Made by a program: the position numbers and the translations under genes. Of a DNA stretch of 64,000 nt, positions 1 to 9,790 are shown in pieces. This stretch comes from an uncultured Alphaproteobacteria bacterium (GTDB lineage Bacteria > Pseudomonadota > Alphaproteobacteria > HIMB59 > GCA-002718135). The stretch is taken from contig CACMQS010000004.1 in the NCBI GenBank assembly GCA_902615845.1, positions 1 to 64,000 of the forward strand, read 5' to 3'. The notes beneath the pieces were generated by a model. It did no database searches and was not told the DNA's origin. It worked only from the letters and a program-made list of their open reading frames with translations. Positions within the stretch are counted from its first letter, which is position 1, and every line of letters starts with the position of its first letter.

Positions 1-2
1 AA

Positions 3-413
3 AGTAATTTCAATTCTAAAATATTAGAGGAATATTTACACTTGCCTATAATGGTCCAAAAATTTATCAATGAGATAGAGCATGGAGACAGGAGGATCGT
101 TTTTTTTGATGGTGAATATTTTGGTTCAGTTGCTAGAATACCCCAAGAAGGTAATTTAAAGGCAAATTTTCATGCTGGTGGAAAGGCAAGTAAAACTGAC
201 TTAGTTTATAGAGACAAAGAAATCATCGAAAATTTGGGACCAAAGCTAAAAGAGCACAATCTGTTTTTTGTTGGAATTGATATAATTGGAAATTATCTAA
301 CAGAAATAAACGTAACTTCACCTACAGGATTGAAGCAAATTAATGCATTAAACAACGTAAAATTAGAGAAAGATTTTTGGGATAAGCTTGAAGCAAAATA
401 TAAATTAGTTTAA
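3..413 (+). CDS. gshB: Glutathione synthetase, C-terminal part (5' truncated by window edge)
   Basis: Frame is open from base 3 (SNFNSKILEEYLHLPIMVQKFINEIEHGDRRIVFFDGEYFGSVARIP...GIDIIGNYLTEINVTSPTGLKQI), matching the GshB ATP-grasp C-terminus. The ORF-track TTG start at 42 is not the real start. Confidence 0.88.
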   Translation, partial: SNFNSKILEEYLHLPIMVQKFINEIEHGDRRIVFFDGEYFGSVARIPQEGNLKANFHAGGKASKTDLVYRDKEIIENLGPKLKEHNLFFVGIDIIGNYLTEINVTSPTGLKQINALNNVKLEKDFWDKLEAKYKLV

Positions 414-436
414 TTATAGTATTTAAAGGAAAACAT

Positions 437-1003
437 ATGCACGAAAATAGAATTTTAATACACAAACTAAAAAACTTTGAAAATATAAATTCAAATTTTC
501 TTATAATAACTTTGATGTTATTTGGTTCAATTTTACTAGCGATTTCCGCTAAAGTTCAAGTACCATTTTGGCCAGTGCCAATGACAATGCAGACATTTGT
601 TATATTCTTAATAGGAATGACATATGGTGTAAGATTATCTTTTGCCACAGTTGCATTTTACCTTTTTCAAGGAGCTATAGGGCTCCCTGTTTTTGCAGCC
701 GGTGGTGGAGTTGCTTATTTAGTTGGGCCAACAGCAGGATATCTTTATGGCATGTTATTTGCATCTATTGTTATAAGTTATTTAGCAAATTTAGGTTTTA
801 GTAAAACATATTTTAAAGCTACAGTATCTTTATTAATTGGTTCTGCTATTATTTTTTCATTTGGCATCATCTATCTTGGTTATATTATTGGTTTTGAAAA
901 AGCAGTAGCCGCTGGTCTTTTACCATTTATTCCAAGTGAATTGTTTAAAATTGCATTAGCAGTTGCTTTGATCCCAACTTTACATAAAATTATTACAAAA
1001 TAA
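437..1003 (+). CDS. bioY: BioY family biotin (ECF S-component) transporter
   Basis: AKVQVPFWPVPMTMQTFVIFLIG and GAIGLPVFAAGGGVAYLVGPTAGYLYG motifs; hydrophobic protein. Confidence 0.9.
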   Translation: MHENRILIHKLKNFENINSNFLIITLMLFGSILLAISAKVQVPFWPVPMTMQTFVIFLIGMTYGVRLSFATVAFYLFQGAIGLPVFAAGGGVAYLVGPTAGYLYGMLFASIVISYLANLGFSKTYFKATVSLLIGSAIIFSFGIIYLGYIIGFEKAVAAGLLPFIPSELFKIALAVALIPTLHKIITK

Positions 1004-1009
1004 TAATTA

Positions 1010-1900
1010 ATGAAAATCGGTATTGATGTAGGCGGTACCAAAACTGAGGGTATTCTTTTAGATCCAAATGGAACAGAAATAGATAGAAAAAGAATTAATA
1101 CTGAAAAAAGTTATGATGGAACAATTAAGGGAATACTATCCATTATAAATCATTTTGAAGATAAACACGGCAAAGCAGAATCTGTTGGTATGGGAATGCC
1201 AGGAGCCATATCAAATGATACAGCTCTAATCAAAAACGCTAATTCTATATGGTTAAATGGCAAACCTTTTAAGCAAGATTTAGATAAAATTTTAAGTAGA
1301 AATGTGAATTTGGAAAATGATGCTAATTGTTTTACTCTTTCTGAAGCGGTAGATGGAGCTGGTAAAGGGTTTGAAATTGTTTTCGGAGTCATAATAGGAA
1401 CTGGTGTAGGCGGTGGTATCAGTATCAACCAAAAAGTAATAAGAGGTCGTAATAGCATAAGCGGAGAGTGGGGGCACATAGTTTTGCCCAGTAGAACAGA
1501 AGATGAAAAAAAATATGTTAAAAAATGTTATTGTGGAAAAGATGGGTGCTTAGAGACCTATATATCTGGACCAGGCTTTTCATCTGTCTATAATTTACGT
1601 TGCAATAAAAATTATAATTCACATCAAATATTAGATGGTTTTAATAATAAAGAAAAAGATAGTATCTTTGCACTAAATCAATATGTCGATCATTTAGCAA
1701 GAGGCTTATCTTTAGTTTGTAATATTCTTGATCCAGATGTGATTGTTTTGGGTGGAGGTATGTCAAACATCGATTTTATTTACGAAAATATAAATGATGC
1801 TCTAAAAAAATATGTTTTTACAGATACGCTTCACACAAAAGTTGTAAAAAATATTCATGGTGATTCAAGTGGTGTAAGAGGGGCTGCTTGGCTTTCTTAA
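1010..1900 (+). CDS. ROK family sugar kinase (fructokinase / N-acetylhexosamine kinase-like)
   Basis: N-terminal GIDVGGTKTEG, GTGVGGG, and ROK Zn motif CYCGKDGCLETYISGPG. Confidence 0.85.
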   Translation: MKIGIDVGGTKTEGILLDPNGTEIDRKRINTEKSYDGTIKGILSIINHFEDKHGKAESVGMGMPGAISNDTALIKNANSIWLNGKPFKQDLDKILSRNVNLENDANCFTLSEAVDGAGKGFEIVFGVIIGTGVGGGISINQKVIRGRNSISGEWGHIVLPSRTEDEKKYVKKCYCGKDGCLETYISGPGFSSVYNLRCNKNYNSHQILDGFNNKEKDSIFALNQYVDHLARGLSLVCNILDPDVIVLGGGMSNIDFIYENINDALKKYVFTDTLHTKVVKNIHGDSSGVRGAAWLS

Positions 1901-3348
1901 ATACCACCCATTGAAATATATTTTATAGTTAAATAGTCATCAAGGCCATAACGAGAACCTTCTCTTCCCATTCCTGATTCTTTTACACCTCCAAAAGGAA
2001 CTTCCGCAATTGTTGGTAGTCCATTGTTGATAGATACAATTCCATATTCAAGTGCTTCAGCAACTTTCCAAATTCTTCCTATGTCTCTTGAATAGAAATA
2101 TGAAGCTAATCCATATGGTGTATCATTAGCCATTTTAATTACTTCATCATCACTAGAAAATTTATAAAGTGGTGCAACAGGTCCAAATGTTTCTTCAAAA
2201 GTTATTTTTGCCTTTGTAGATACATTTGAGAGAACAGTTGGTTGATAGAAATTCCCACCAAGTGAATGCACATCTCCACCAATTGCTATTTTAGCTCCTG
2301 TATTTACTGCATCTTGAACATGATCAATTACTTTTTCTAAAGAGGATTGATCAATTAAAGGACCAGATACAATTCCATCTTCAAGTCCATTACCAACTGT
2401 TATTTTACTGACTTCATTTGTAAATTTTTCTAGGAATTCTTCATAAATATTTTCATGGATAAAAATTCTATTTGAACAAATACATGTTTGACCACTATTT
2501 CTAAATTTACTCTGAAGTGCGCCTGCAACAGCTTCATCCATATCTGCATCGTCGAAAACAATAAAGGGTGCATGACCACCTAGTTCCATAGAAACTTTTT
2601 TTACTGTTGAGGCACTTTGCTCTAAAAGTATTTTTCCAACCTCCGTAGATCCTGTAAAAGAAATTTTTCTTACAATTGGGTTACTTGTTAGCTCTTTACC
2701 AATCTCACTTGCCGATCCAGTGATTACATTAAATACACCATCTGGAAAACCAGCTTCTTTAGCAAGCACTGCTACAGCTAATGCTGAATAGGGTGTTTGG
2801 CTTGCTGGTTTAACAACAGTAGTACAACCAACAGCTAGAGCGGCTGCACATTTTCTTGTGATCATTGAATTTGGAAAATTCCATGGAGTTATTGCTCCCA
2901 CAACACCAACAGGTTGTTTAATTATTACAATTCTTTTTCCAGGTCTTGGATCAGGAACTACATCACCATACACTCTTTTTGCTTCTTCAGCATAGAACTC
3001 AATATAAGAAGCACCCATTAGTATTTCGCCCTTTGCTTCAGCTAGAGGTTTACCTTGCTCAATGGTCATTATTTTAGCTAAATCATCTGCATTTTCTGTG
3101 ATCAGTTCCCCCCATTTTTTAAGAATAACTGATCTTTCTTTAGCAGTAGTTTCTTTCCAAGTTTGGAAAGCAGTATTTGCATCATCTACAGCTTTTTTAG
3201 TTTCTGAAACTGAGCATTTTGGGACGTTGCCAATAATTTCAAGAGATGCTGGATTATTTACTTCAAGAGTTTCACCTGAAGAACTGTTAACCCATTCCCC
3301 ATTTATAAAACATTTTTGTTTAAAGAGTGATTTGTTATTTAATTCCAT
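1897..3348 (-). CDS. NAD(P)-dependent aldehyde dehydrogenase, succinate-semialdehyde dehydrogenase (GabD)-like
   Basis: ALDH motifs: GAITPWNFP, SFTGSTEVGK, MELGGHAPFIVF, NSGQTCICSNR, PFGGVKESGMGREGSRYG. Confidence 0.88.
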   Translation of the reverse strand: MELNNKSLFKQKCFINGEWVNSSSGETLEVNNPASLEIIGNVPKCSVSETKKAVDDANTAFQTWKETTAKERSVILKKWGELITENADDLAKIMTIEQGKPLAEAKGEILMGASYIEFYAEEAKRVYGDVVPDPRPGKRIVIIKQPVGVVGAITPWNFPNSMITRKCAAALAVGCTTVVKPASQTPYSALAVAVLAKEAGFPDGVFNVITGSASEIGKELTSNPIVRKISFTGSTEVGKILLEQSASTVKKVSMELGGHAPFIVFDDADMDEAVAGALQSKFRNSGQTCICSNRIFIHENIYEEFLEKFTNEVSKITVGNGLEDGIVSGPLIDQSSLEKVIDHVQDAVNTGAKIAIGGDVHSLGGNFYQPTVLSNVSTKAKITFEETFGPVAPLYKFSSDDEVIKMANDTPYGLASYFYSRDIGRIWKVAEALEYGIVSINNGLPTIAEVPFGGVKESGMGREGSRYGLDDYLTIKYISMGGI

Positions 3349-3391
3349 ATGTTTTAATTATAATGCATAGTTTTAAATTAAGGAAAATATA

Positions 3392-4495
3392 ATGACAATA
3401 GTTAATTCTTGGAATGAATGGGATCCATTAAAACATGTTATAGTTGGAGCAGTTGAAAATGCCAACATACCTCCAATGGAGCCGGCGCTTGAACCAAAAA
3501 TAAGTAAAGATAGTGGTATGGCAGGATCTCACGGACCACGTTCACAGGAGTCAATTGATAAAGCAAATATACAATTAGAAAACTTTGTAAAAATATTAAA
3601 TTCCCTAAATATAAAAGTTGATAGACCAACACCTATTGACTTTTCTCAGAGTATCGAGACACCCGATTGGTCTAATGATGGTATGTTTGGTTGTATGCCT
3701 CCAAGAGATGTTATTCTTACTGTAGGAAATGAAATGCTAGAGGCGCCAATGTCTTACAGATGTAGATGGTTTGAGTACCTTGCTTATAGGCCACTACTTG
3801 AAAAATATTATTCAGAAGATAAAAATATGAGATGGGAGTCGGCACCTAAACCAAGATTAACAAATCAATCTTATAAGTCTAATTATCTTCCTGAAGGTAT
3901 AACGGAAGAAGAACGATATAAAAAAATCGAAAATAGAGACATGATATTGACTGAAAAAGAACCACTTTTTGATGCAGCAGAAATTTTACGTTTTGGAAAA
4001 GATCTTTTTTATCATAACAATTTTACATCAAATTTAAGTGGTTTAGATTGGTTAAGAAGGCATTATCCAAATCATCGTGTTCATCAAATTAATTTACCAG
4101 GTGATTTAATTCCAACTCACATTGATGCATGTTTTACTCCCATTAAACCAGGAGTTATAATTATTAATCCGAATAGAAAAATATCATCAGAGCAAAGAAA
4201 AATTTTCGATGATAATAAATGGGAAATTCATGAAGCAGCACCTTCTATTCATAATAGTCCACCACCTATGTGTTATTCATCAATCTGGTTGTCAATGAAT
4301 GTTTTGATAATTGATCCTAAAACTATATGTGTCGAAGCAACGGAAGAAAAAATGATTAAACAAATGGAAAATTTTGGATTGGATGTTATTCCTGTTCCTT
4401 TTAGAGACGTTTATGCATTTGGGGGTAGTCTACATTGTGCCACAACTGATGTTCATAGAGAGGGTGAGTGTGAGGATTATTTTCCAAATCAATAA
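3392..4495 (+). CDS. Glycine amidinotransferase-like protein
   Basis: SWNEWDPLKHVIVG N-terminus, THIDACFTPIKPG, and C-terminal catalytic-Cys motif FGGSLHCATTDVHREG of the AGAT family. Confidence 0.82.
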   Translation: MTIVNSWNEWDPLKHVIVGAVENANIPPMEPALEPKISKDSGMAGSHGPRSQESIDKANIQLENFVKILNSLNIKVDRPTPIDFSQSIETPDWSNDGMFGCMPPRDVILTVGNEMLEAPMSYRCRWFEYLAYRPLLEKYYSEDKNMRWESAPKPRLTNQSYKSNYLPEGITEEERYKKIENRDMILTEKEPLFDAAEILRFGKDLFYHNNFTSNLSGLDWLRRHYPNHRVHQINLPGDLIPTHIDACFTPIKPGVIIINPNRKISSEQRKIFDDNKWEIHEAAPSIHNSPPPMCYSSIWLSMNVLIIDPKTICVEATEEKMIKQMENFGLDVIPVPFRDVYAFGGSLHCATTDVHREGECEDYFPNQ

Positions 4496-5250
4496 TGAAT
4501 AGTTTTAATCAAAATAATTTTAAAGCCAATTTACATGACACAAACTTTTCTAGAATTGGTATAATTACACTATCAACGGATTTTACCATAGAGCAGGATT
4601 TTAGAAAAATTTGCCATAATTTACCAGTTGATCTATTTTTTAATAGGATACCTTTTTTAAATCCTCTAACTCATGAAAATTACATAAAGATGGCTGATCA
4701 TCTTACAGAAACAACAAACCAAATACTACCGAATGAAAAAATACAAGTTGTAGCGTATGGATGTACTTCGGGAACTATTGAAATTGGTGAAAAAAGAATA
4801 AGATCTGAAATTTTCAAGGCTAAACCTGATGCTTTAATTACAACACCTATTACAGCAGCTGTCAAAGCACTTAAATTGTTAAACCATAAAAAAATTGCTG
4901 TTCTTACTCCTTATCCAAAAGATGTTAATGTTAAAGTTTACAAATATTTAATTGATAGTGGATTTGAAATTAAATCATTTAGTTCATTTAATTTAAATTA
5001 TGATTCGGAGATTGCCAAAGTTACTCATGATAGTTTAATGCGAACAATTTCTTCAATTAATTTAATAGATGTTGATAGTATTTTTGTTTCTTGTACTGCA
5101 TTAAAAGTAATTGATATTATCGAAACATTAGAGTCAAAATTAAGCACAGATATCATTTCAAGTAATCAAGCTATTATTTGGGATTCATTAAGATTATCTA
5201 ATATTAATCAAAAAATTGATGGTTTTGGTAACCTATTTAAATTACATTAA
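4495..5250 (+). CDS. Asp/Glu racemase / maleate isomerase superfamily protein (EutA-like)
   Basis: Two-Cys racemase architecture (VVAYGCTSGTIEIGE; DSIFVSCTALKVID). Directly upstream of EutB/EutC-like genes. Confidence 0.7.
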   Translation: MNSFNQNNFKANLHDTNFSRIGIITLSTDFTIEQDFRKICHNLPVDLFFNRIPFLNPLTHENYIKMADHLTETTNQILPNEKIQVVAYGCTSGTIEIGEKRIRSEIFKAKPDALITTPITAAVKALKLLNHKKIAVLTPYPKDVNVKVYKYLIDSGFEIKSFSSFNLNYDSEIAKVTHDSLMRTISSINLIDVDSIFVSCTALKVIDIIETLESKLSTDIISSNQAIIWDSLRLSNINQKIDGFGNLFKLH

Positions 5251-5262
5251 ATAGGGTTTAAA

Positions 5263-6225
5263 TTGATTACACTTCAACAAATACAAGATGCACATAAGAA
5301 AATCTTACCTTATGTTAATTATACACCATTAATTAATTCTAATTTCTTATCAAAAAATACTACAGTAAAACTAAAGTTAGAAAATTTTCAAATCACTGGT
5401 TCATTTAAGTTAAGAGGTGCGGTTAATAAACTTCTTTCTTTAAGTGAAGATGACAAAAACAAAGGTGTCATTGCAGTTTCTACAGGCAATCACGGCAAAG
5501 GCGTTGCTTATGCTTCAAAAGTATTGGGCATTCAATCAACAATATATATGTCTTCAATGGTTCCAGAATATAGAAAAGAGGCTATTGAAAAATTAGGAGC
5601 TAAAGTAGAAATTATTGGAAAGAATAGTGATGAAGCTGATTTGTATGCTAAACAAATTGCGAAAGAAAAAAATATCCCACTAATTCATCCTTTTGATGAT
5701 GAAGATATTATAATAGGCCAAGGTACAGTTGGACTTGAAATGCTTACTGAATTTCCCGAAGTTGATACAGTAATTATACCAACATCTGGTGGCGGTCTTA
5801 TATCTGGAATTGCTCAGGCTATTAAACTTCAAAAACCTAACACAAAAATTATTGCTGTATCTATGGAAAGAGGCCCTTCAATGTATGAAAGTCTAAAAGA
5901 AGGTAAGCCTGTTGATGTAGAGGAAACTGAAACTTTAGCTGATTGTTTAGGGGGTAGTATTGGTTTAGATAATAAATTTACATTTAATATTGTACAAAAA
6001 TACGTTGATGACTTTGTTTTAGTAAGTGAAGAAAAAATAGCTGAGGGAATTAGAATAAACTTTTTAGAACATAAAATTGTATCTGAAGGTGCTGCAGCAA
6101 CAAGTGTTATGGTTGTTAAAGAAAAATTAACATCACACTTAGGAAAAAATATAATTTGTTTAATTTGTGGTGGAAATATTGACTCGGAACTATTTAATAA
6201 AGTTTTAAGCCATGCTCATCCTTAA
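5263..6225 (+). CDS. Threonine dehydratase-like PLP enzyme (EutB-like)
   Basis: PLP fold type II: KLENFQITGSFKLRGAVNKL (PLP Lys), STGNHGKGVAYASK, SGGGLISGIA. First codon is TTG. Confidence 0.8.
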   Translation: MITLQQIQDAHKKILPYVNYTPLINSNFLSKNTTVKLKLENFQITGSFKLRGAVNKLLSLSEDDKNKGVIAVSTGNHGKGVAYASKVLGIQSTIYMSSMVPEYRKEAIEKLGAKVEIIGKNSDEADLYAKQIAKEKNIPLIHPFDDEDIIIGQGTVGLEMLTEFPEVDTVIIPTSGGGLISGIAQAIKLQKPNTKIIAVSMERGPSMYESLKEGKPVDVEETETLADCLGGSIGLDNKFTFNIVQKYVDDFVLVSEEKIAEGIRINFLEHKIVSEGAAATSVMVVKEKLTSHLGKNIICLICGGNIDSELFNKVLSHAHP

Positions 6226-7186
6226 TAAAAATGATATTATTCAACATGTAAATTTGAATAAAAATCTCATACCAATAATAGAGGAGGCTTTCATAAGTTT
6301 ATCAAAGGGATTGGTAATGATGCCACCTATAATGAGAATTGATATTGAAAAATATCATGGTGAATCAGATGTTAAAGCTGCATACGTTGAGGGTCTTGAT
6401 AGTTTTGCAATAAAAATCGCTTCAGGTTTTTTTGATAATCCAAAACTTGGTTTGCCATCTAGTAATGGACTGATGGTTTTATTAGATTCAAAGACTGGAG
6501 TTGTAAAATCTATTTTATTGGATGAAGGTTATCTTACAGATACTAGAACAGCTATAGCAGGAGCAATAGCTACAAAATATTTATCAAATCAAAATGCTAA
6601 TTCTGTTGGTATTATTGGAGCTGGAATACAAGCGAGATTACAACTTCAAGCAATAATGTTAGTTAGAAAAATTAATAAAATAATAGTCTGGTCAAGAGAT
6701 AAAATAAAAGCAAATCAACTTATAAAAAGTTTTAAAGATTTAGATTTAGATTTGCATATAGCTTCTTCTTGCAAGGAATTGGCAAGTTTATCAGAAATAA
6801 TCGTGACAACGACTCCTAGCAAAAAACCTCTATTAGAATTTGATTGGATAAAAAAAGGAACCCACATAACAGCAATGGGATCCGATGCAGAACAAAAAAA
6901 TGAATTAGATCCCTATATGTTAAAATATTGTGATCAATATGTGCCTGACAATCAATTACAAACAAGTGTTTTGGGTGAATTACATCATGCTTTAAAACAA
7001 AAAATAATTTCTTCTAAAGAAAAATTTAATGAACTTGGTGATATTATTAACGATCCAAGTTTAGGAAGAAAAAATAAAGAAGATATAACGATATGTGATT
7101 TGACAGGAACTGGCGTACAAGATACTGCAATAGCAAGATTTACTTATAATCTTTGTAAAACAAATAATTTAGGCATCAATATTTAA
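6212..7186 (+). CDS. Ornithine cyclodeaminase / mu-crystallin family (EutC-like)
   Basis: SVGIIGAGIQARLQLQA Rossmann motif, LTDTRTAIAGAIATKYL, GTHITAMGSDAEQKNELD. Confidence 0.82.
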   Translation: MLILNKNDIIQHVNLNKNLIPIIEEAFISLSKGLVMMPPIMRIDIEKYHGESDVKAAYVEGLDSFAIKIASGFFDNPKLGLPSSNGLMVLLDSKTGVVKSILLDEGYLTDTRTAIAGAIATKYLSNQNANSVGIIGAGIQARLQLQAIMLVRKINKIIVWSRDKIKANQLIKSFKDLDLDLHIASSCKELASLSEIIVTTTPSKKPLLEFDWIKKGTHITAMGSDAEQKNELDPYMLKYCDQYVPDNQLQTSVLGELHHALKQKIISSKEKFNELGDIINDPSLGRKNKEDITICDLTGTGVQDTAIARFTYNLCKTNNLGINI

Positions 7187-7189
7187 TTT

Positions 7190-8632
7190 ATGAGTCAAGC
7201 AATAATAAAAAAAACGTCTGATTACTTCAAATCAAAAGGAGTTGTATTGCCAAGTATAAGTGAACTTCAAGACCCTCAAATTATTAATAATGATATTAAA
7301 AATTCTCTAAAAAAAATAAATAATAATGATATTAATCCTCTTAACCTCTTTAGGGTTCATTGGTTTAATAAAAGAGATCAATCAGGTTTTGGGAATGAAC
7401 CTGAATATATTGTGCTTCCAACAGAATTTACAGGTGTTAAGGCAAAGATAATTGTAAATATGGGACGATATTTTCCCTTAATAACAGCTCATAAAGTTTT
7501 GGCAGCTTATGGTTGTTTGCTTCCAAGAATATTAAATGGCACTTTTGATTATGAAAAACATAAAGCAGTTTGGCCTTCTACTGGAAATTATTGTAGGGGC
7601 GGAGTAGCAATATCTCGGATAATGGGTCTTAATAGTATTGCAATACTTCCTGAAGGAATGAGTAATGAGAGATTTGAATGGTTGAATAATTGGGTTGAAG
7701 ATAAAAAAAATATCATAAAAACAAAAGGCACAGAAAGTAATGTTAAAGAAATTTATGATGCTTGTAATGAATTAAAAAAAGATAATCAAAATGATATTAT
7801 AAATCAATTTGATGAGTATTATAATTACAGTATTCATCGTTCTATAACGGGTCCATCTTTTGAAAAATCATTTCTTAAAGTTAAAGGTAACAGTAATTTA
7901 ACTCCTAGGTTTTACGTAAGTGCTTCAGGATCAAGTGGTACTCTAGCAGCAGGAGATTATCTTAAAGATAAATTACAGACGAAGATTGCAGTTGTTGAAG
8001 CTTTGGAGTGCCCAACTTTGCTTCATGGAGGTTATGGTGAACATAATATACAAGGAATTGGTGACAAACATGTTCCCCTTATTCATAATGTAATGAATAC
8101 AGATTTTGTCGTAGATGTTTCTGATCAAGCTACCAATAATCTAAATATGATTTTTAATACTGAAATAGGAAAAAAGTTTTTAATTGAGAAAAAAAATTTT
8201 GAGCCTGATTTTGTTTCACGACTTCCTGAATTTGGCTTTTCAGCAATAGCAAATATATTGGCATCAATAAAACTAGCTAAATATATGGATTTAAATAGTG
8301 ATGACGCAATTATAACGGTCGCTACAGATGGTGCGGATTTATACATGTCAGAGTTGAACAAGACCATTGCTGATTTTAAAAATAATTATGATGAAATAGT
8401 TTGTGCTGAACTATTTGGAAAACACTTATCAGGAATATCTACTGATAATATGCTAGAACTTTCTTACATGGATAAGAAAAGAATATTTAATTTAGGGTAC
8501 TTTACTTGGGTAGAGCAACAAGGTGTAAGTCTTGAAGAATTTGAAAAAAGAAAAGATCAAAAATTTTGGAATTCACATTATGAATATATGCTTTCTCTAG
8601 ACAATAAGATTAAAGAATTTAATAATATGTAG
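7190..8632 (+). CDS. PLP fold type II (tryptophan synthase beta superfamily) enzyme of unknown substrate
   Basis: WPSTGNYCRGGVAISRIMGLNSIAILPEGMS and SASGSSGTLAAGDYL resemble fold-II cofactor-binding loops. Confidence 0.65.
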   Translation: MSQAIIKKTSDYFKSKGVVLPSISELQDPQIINNDIKNSLKKINNNDINPLNLFRVHWFNKRDQSGFGNEPEYIVLPTEFTGVKAKIIVNMGRYFPLITAHKVLAAYGCLLPRILNGTFDYEKHKAVWPSTGNYCRGGVAISRIMGLNSIAILPEGMSNERFEWLNNWVEDKKNIIKTKGTESNVKEIYDACNELKKDNQNDIINQFDEYYNYSIHRSITGPSFEKSFLKVKGNSNLTPRFYVSASGSSGTLAAGDYLKDKLQTKIAVVEALECPTLLHGGYGEHNIQGIGDKHVPLIHNVMNTDFVVDVSDQATNNLNMIFNTEIGKKFLIEKKNFEPDFVSRLPEFGFSAIANILASIKLAKYMDLNSDDAIITVATDGADLYMSELNKTIADFKNNYDEIVCAELFGKHLSGISTDNMLELSYMDKKRIFNLGYFTWVEQQGVSLEEFEKRKDQKFWNSHYEYMLSLDNKIKEFNNM

Positions 8633-8635
8633 TTT

Positions 8636-9790
8636 ATGAAAACTCAGTCATTACATAACCAATTAGTAGAATGGCGTCATGATCTTCATATGCACCCACA
8701 ATTAAGTTTTGAAGAAGAGTATGCTGCAGCAAAAGTGTCAACACTTCTAAAAGAGTTTGGAATAGAAGTTCATTCTGGAATTGCCAGAACTGGAGTAGTT
8801 GGAATTTTAAAAAAAGGAAATAGTTCAAAATCAATAGGTATAAGAGCTGACATGGATGCTCTTCCTATACATGAAACTAATAAGTTTAGTTATAAGTCCA
8901 AGTTTGATAACAGAATGCATGCATGTGGACATGACGGTCACACAACAATGTTATTAGGTGCAGCAAAATATTTATCAGAAAAAGGTAACTTTAACGGTAC
9001 GGTATATTTTATTTTTCAACCTGATGAAGAGAATACATTCGGTGCAAGAACAATGATTGATGAAGGATTGTTTGATAAATTTAACATTGATGAAGTTTAC
9101 GCTATGCACAATATTCCTAACATGGAAATTGGAACATTTGGTACAAGAAATGGAGCTATTACAGCCAGCGAAAATTTATTTGAAATTGAAATAAAAACTA
9201 AAGGTGGGCACGCTGCATTACCTCATATGGGGGTAGATGCAATAACTGTTGGTTCTCAAATAGCTGTAGCACTTCAATCGATAGTGTCTAGGAAATTAAA
9301 TCCAGCAGACAATGGTATAGTGTCTATTACCGAATTTATAACCGATGGTAAAAAAAATGTTCTGCCAGGTATGGTAAAAATGACTGGTGACGCGAGAGCT
9401 TTATCAAAAGAAACAAATGAAAAAATTGCTTCAAAAATGTTACAAATTGTCGAAGGGATTTGCAATGCGCATGGTGTTAATGGTAGTGTTAAATATGAAA
9501 CAGCCTGTCCTGTAACTTTTAATTCAAAAAATCAAACTGAGTCTGCAACAAAAGCTGCAGTTTCTTTACTTGGTAGTGATAAATGTAATGGTAATATAGA
9601 ACCACGTTTATTCTCAGAAGATTTTTCTGTTATGGCAAATGAAAAACCTGGCTGCTTTGTTTTAATGGGTAACGGAACATCAGAGCAGCATTCCAGACCT
9701 TTACATGCTGATAATTATGATTTTAATGATGAATTATTAGTCATAGGTTCTTCATATTGGACTGAATTAGTAGAACAACAATTAAAATAA
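8636..9790 (+). CDS. M20 family amidohydrolase (hippurate hydrolase / N-acyl amino acid deacylase-like)
   Basis: WRHDLHMHPQLSFEE, IRADMDALPIHE, MHACGHDGHTTMLLGAAKYL. Confidence 0.88.
   Translation: MKTQSLHNQLVEWRHDLHMHPQLSFEEEYAAAKVSTLLKEFGIEVHSGIARTGVVGILKKGNSSKSIGIRADMDALPIHETNKFSYKSKFDNRMHACGHDGHTTMLLGAAKYLSEKGNFNGTVYFIFQPDEENTFGARTMIDEGLFDKFNIDEVYAMHNIPNMEIGTFGTRNGAITASENLFEIEIKTKGGHAALPHMGVDAITVGSQIAVALQSIVSRKLNPADNGIVSITEFITDGKKNVLPGMVKMTGDARALSKETNEKIASKMLQIVEGICNAHGVNGSVKYETACPVTFNSKNQTESATKAAVSLLGSDKCNGNIEPRLFSEDFSVMANEKPGCFVLMGNGTSEQHSRPLHADNYDFNDELLVIGSSYWTELVEQQLK

Noticed and set aside
568-801. Alternate-frame ORF (77 aa) inside bioY
   Set aside because: Wholly inside a well-supported BioY gene on the same strand; composition looks like out-of-frame translation.
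1150-1479. Antisense ORFs (109 and 61 aa) over the ROK kinase
   Set aside because: Nested antisense to a clear CDS with no motif or ribosome-binding evidence; chance open frames.
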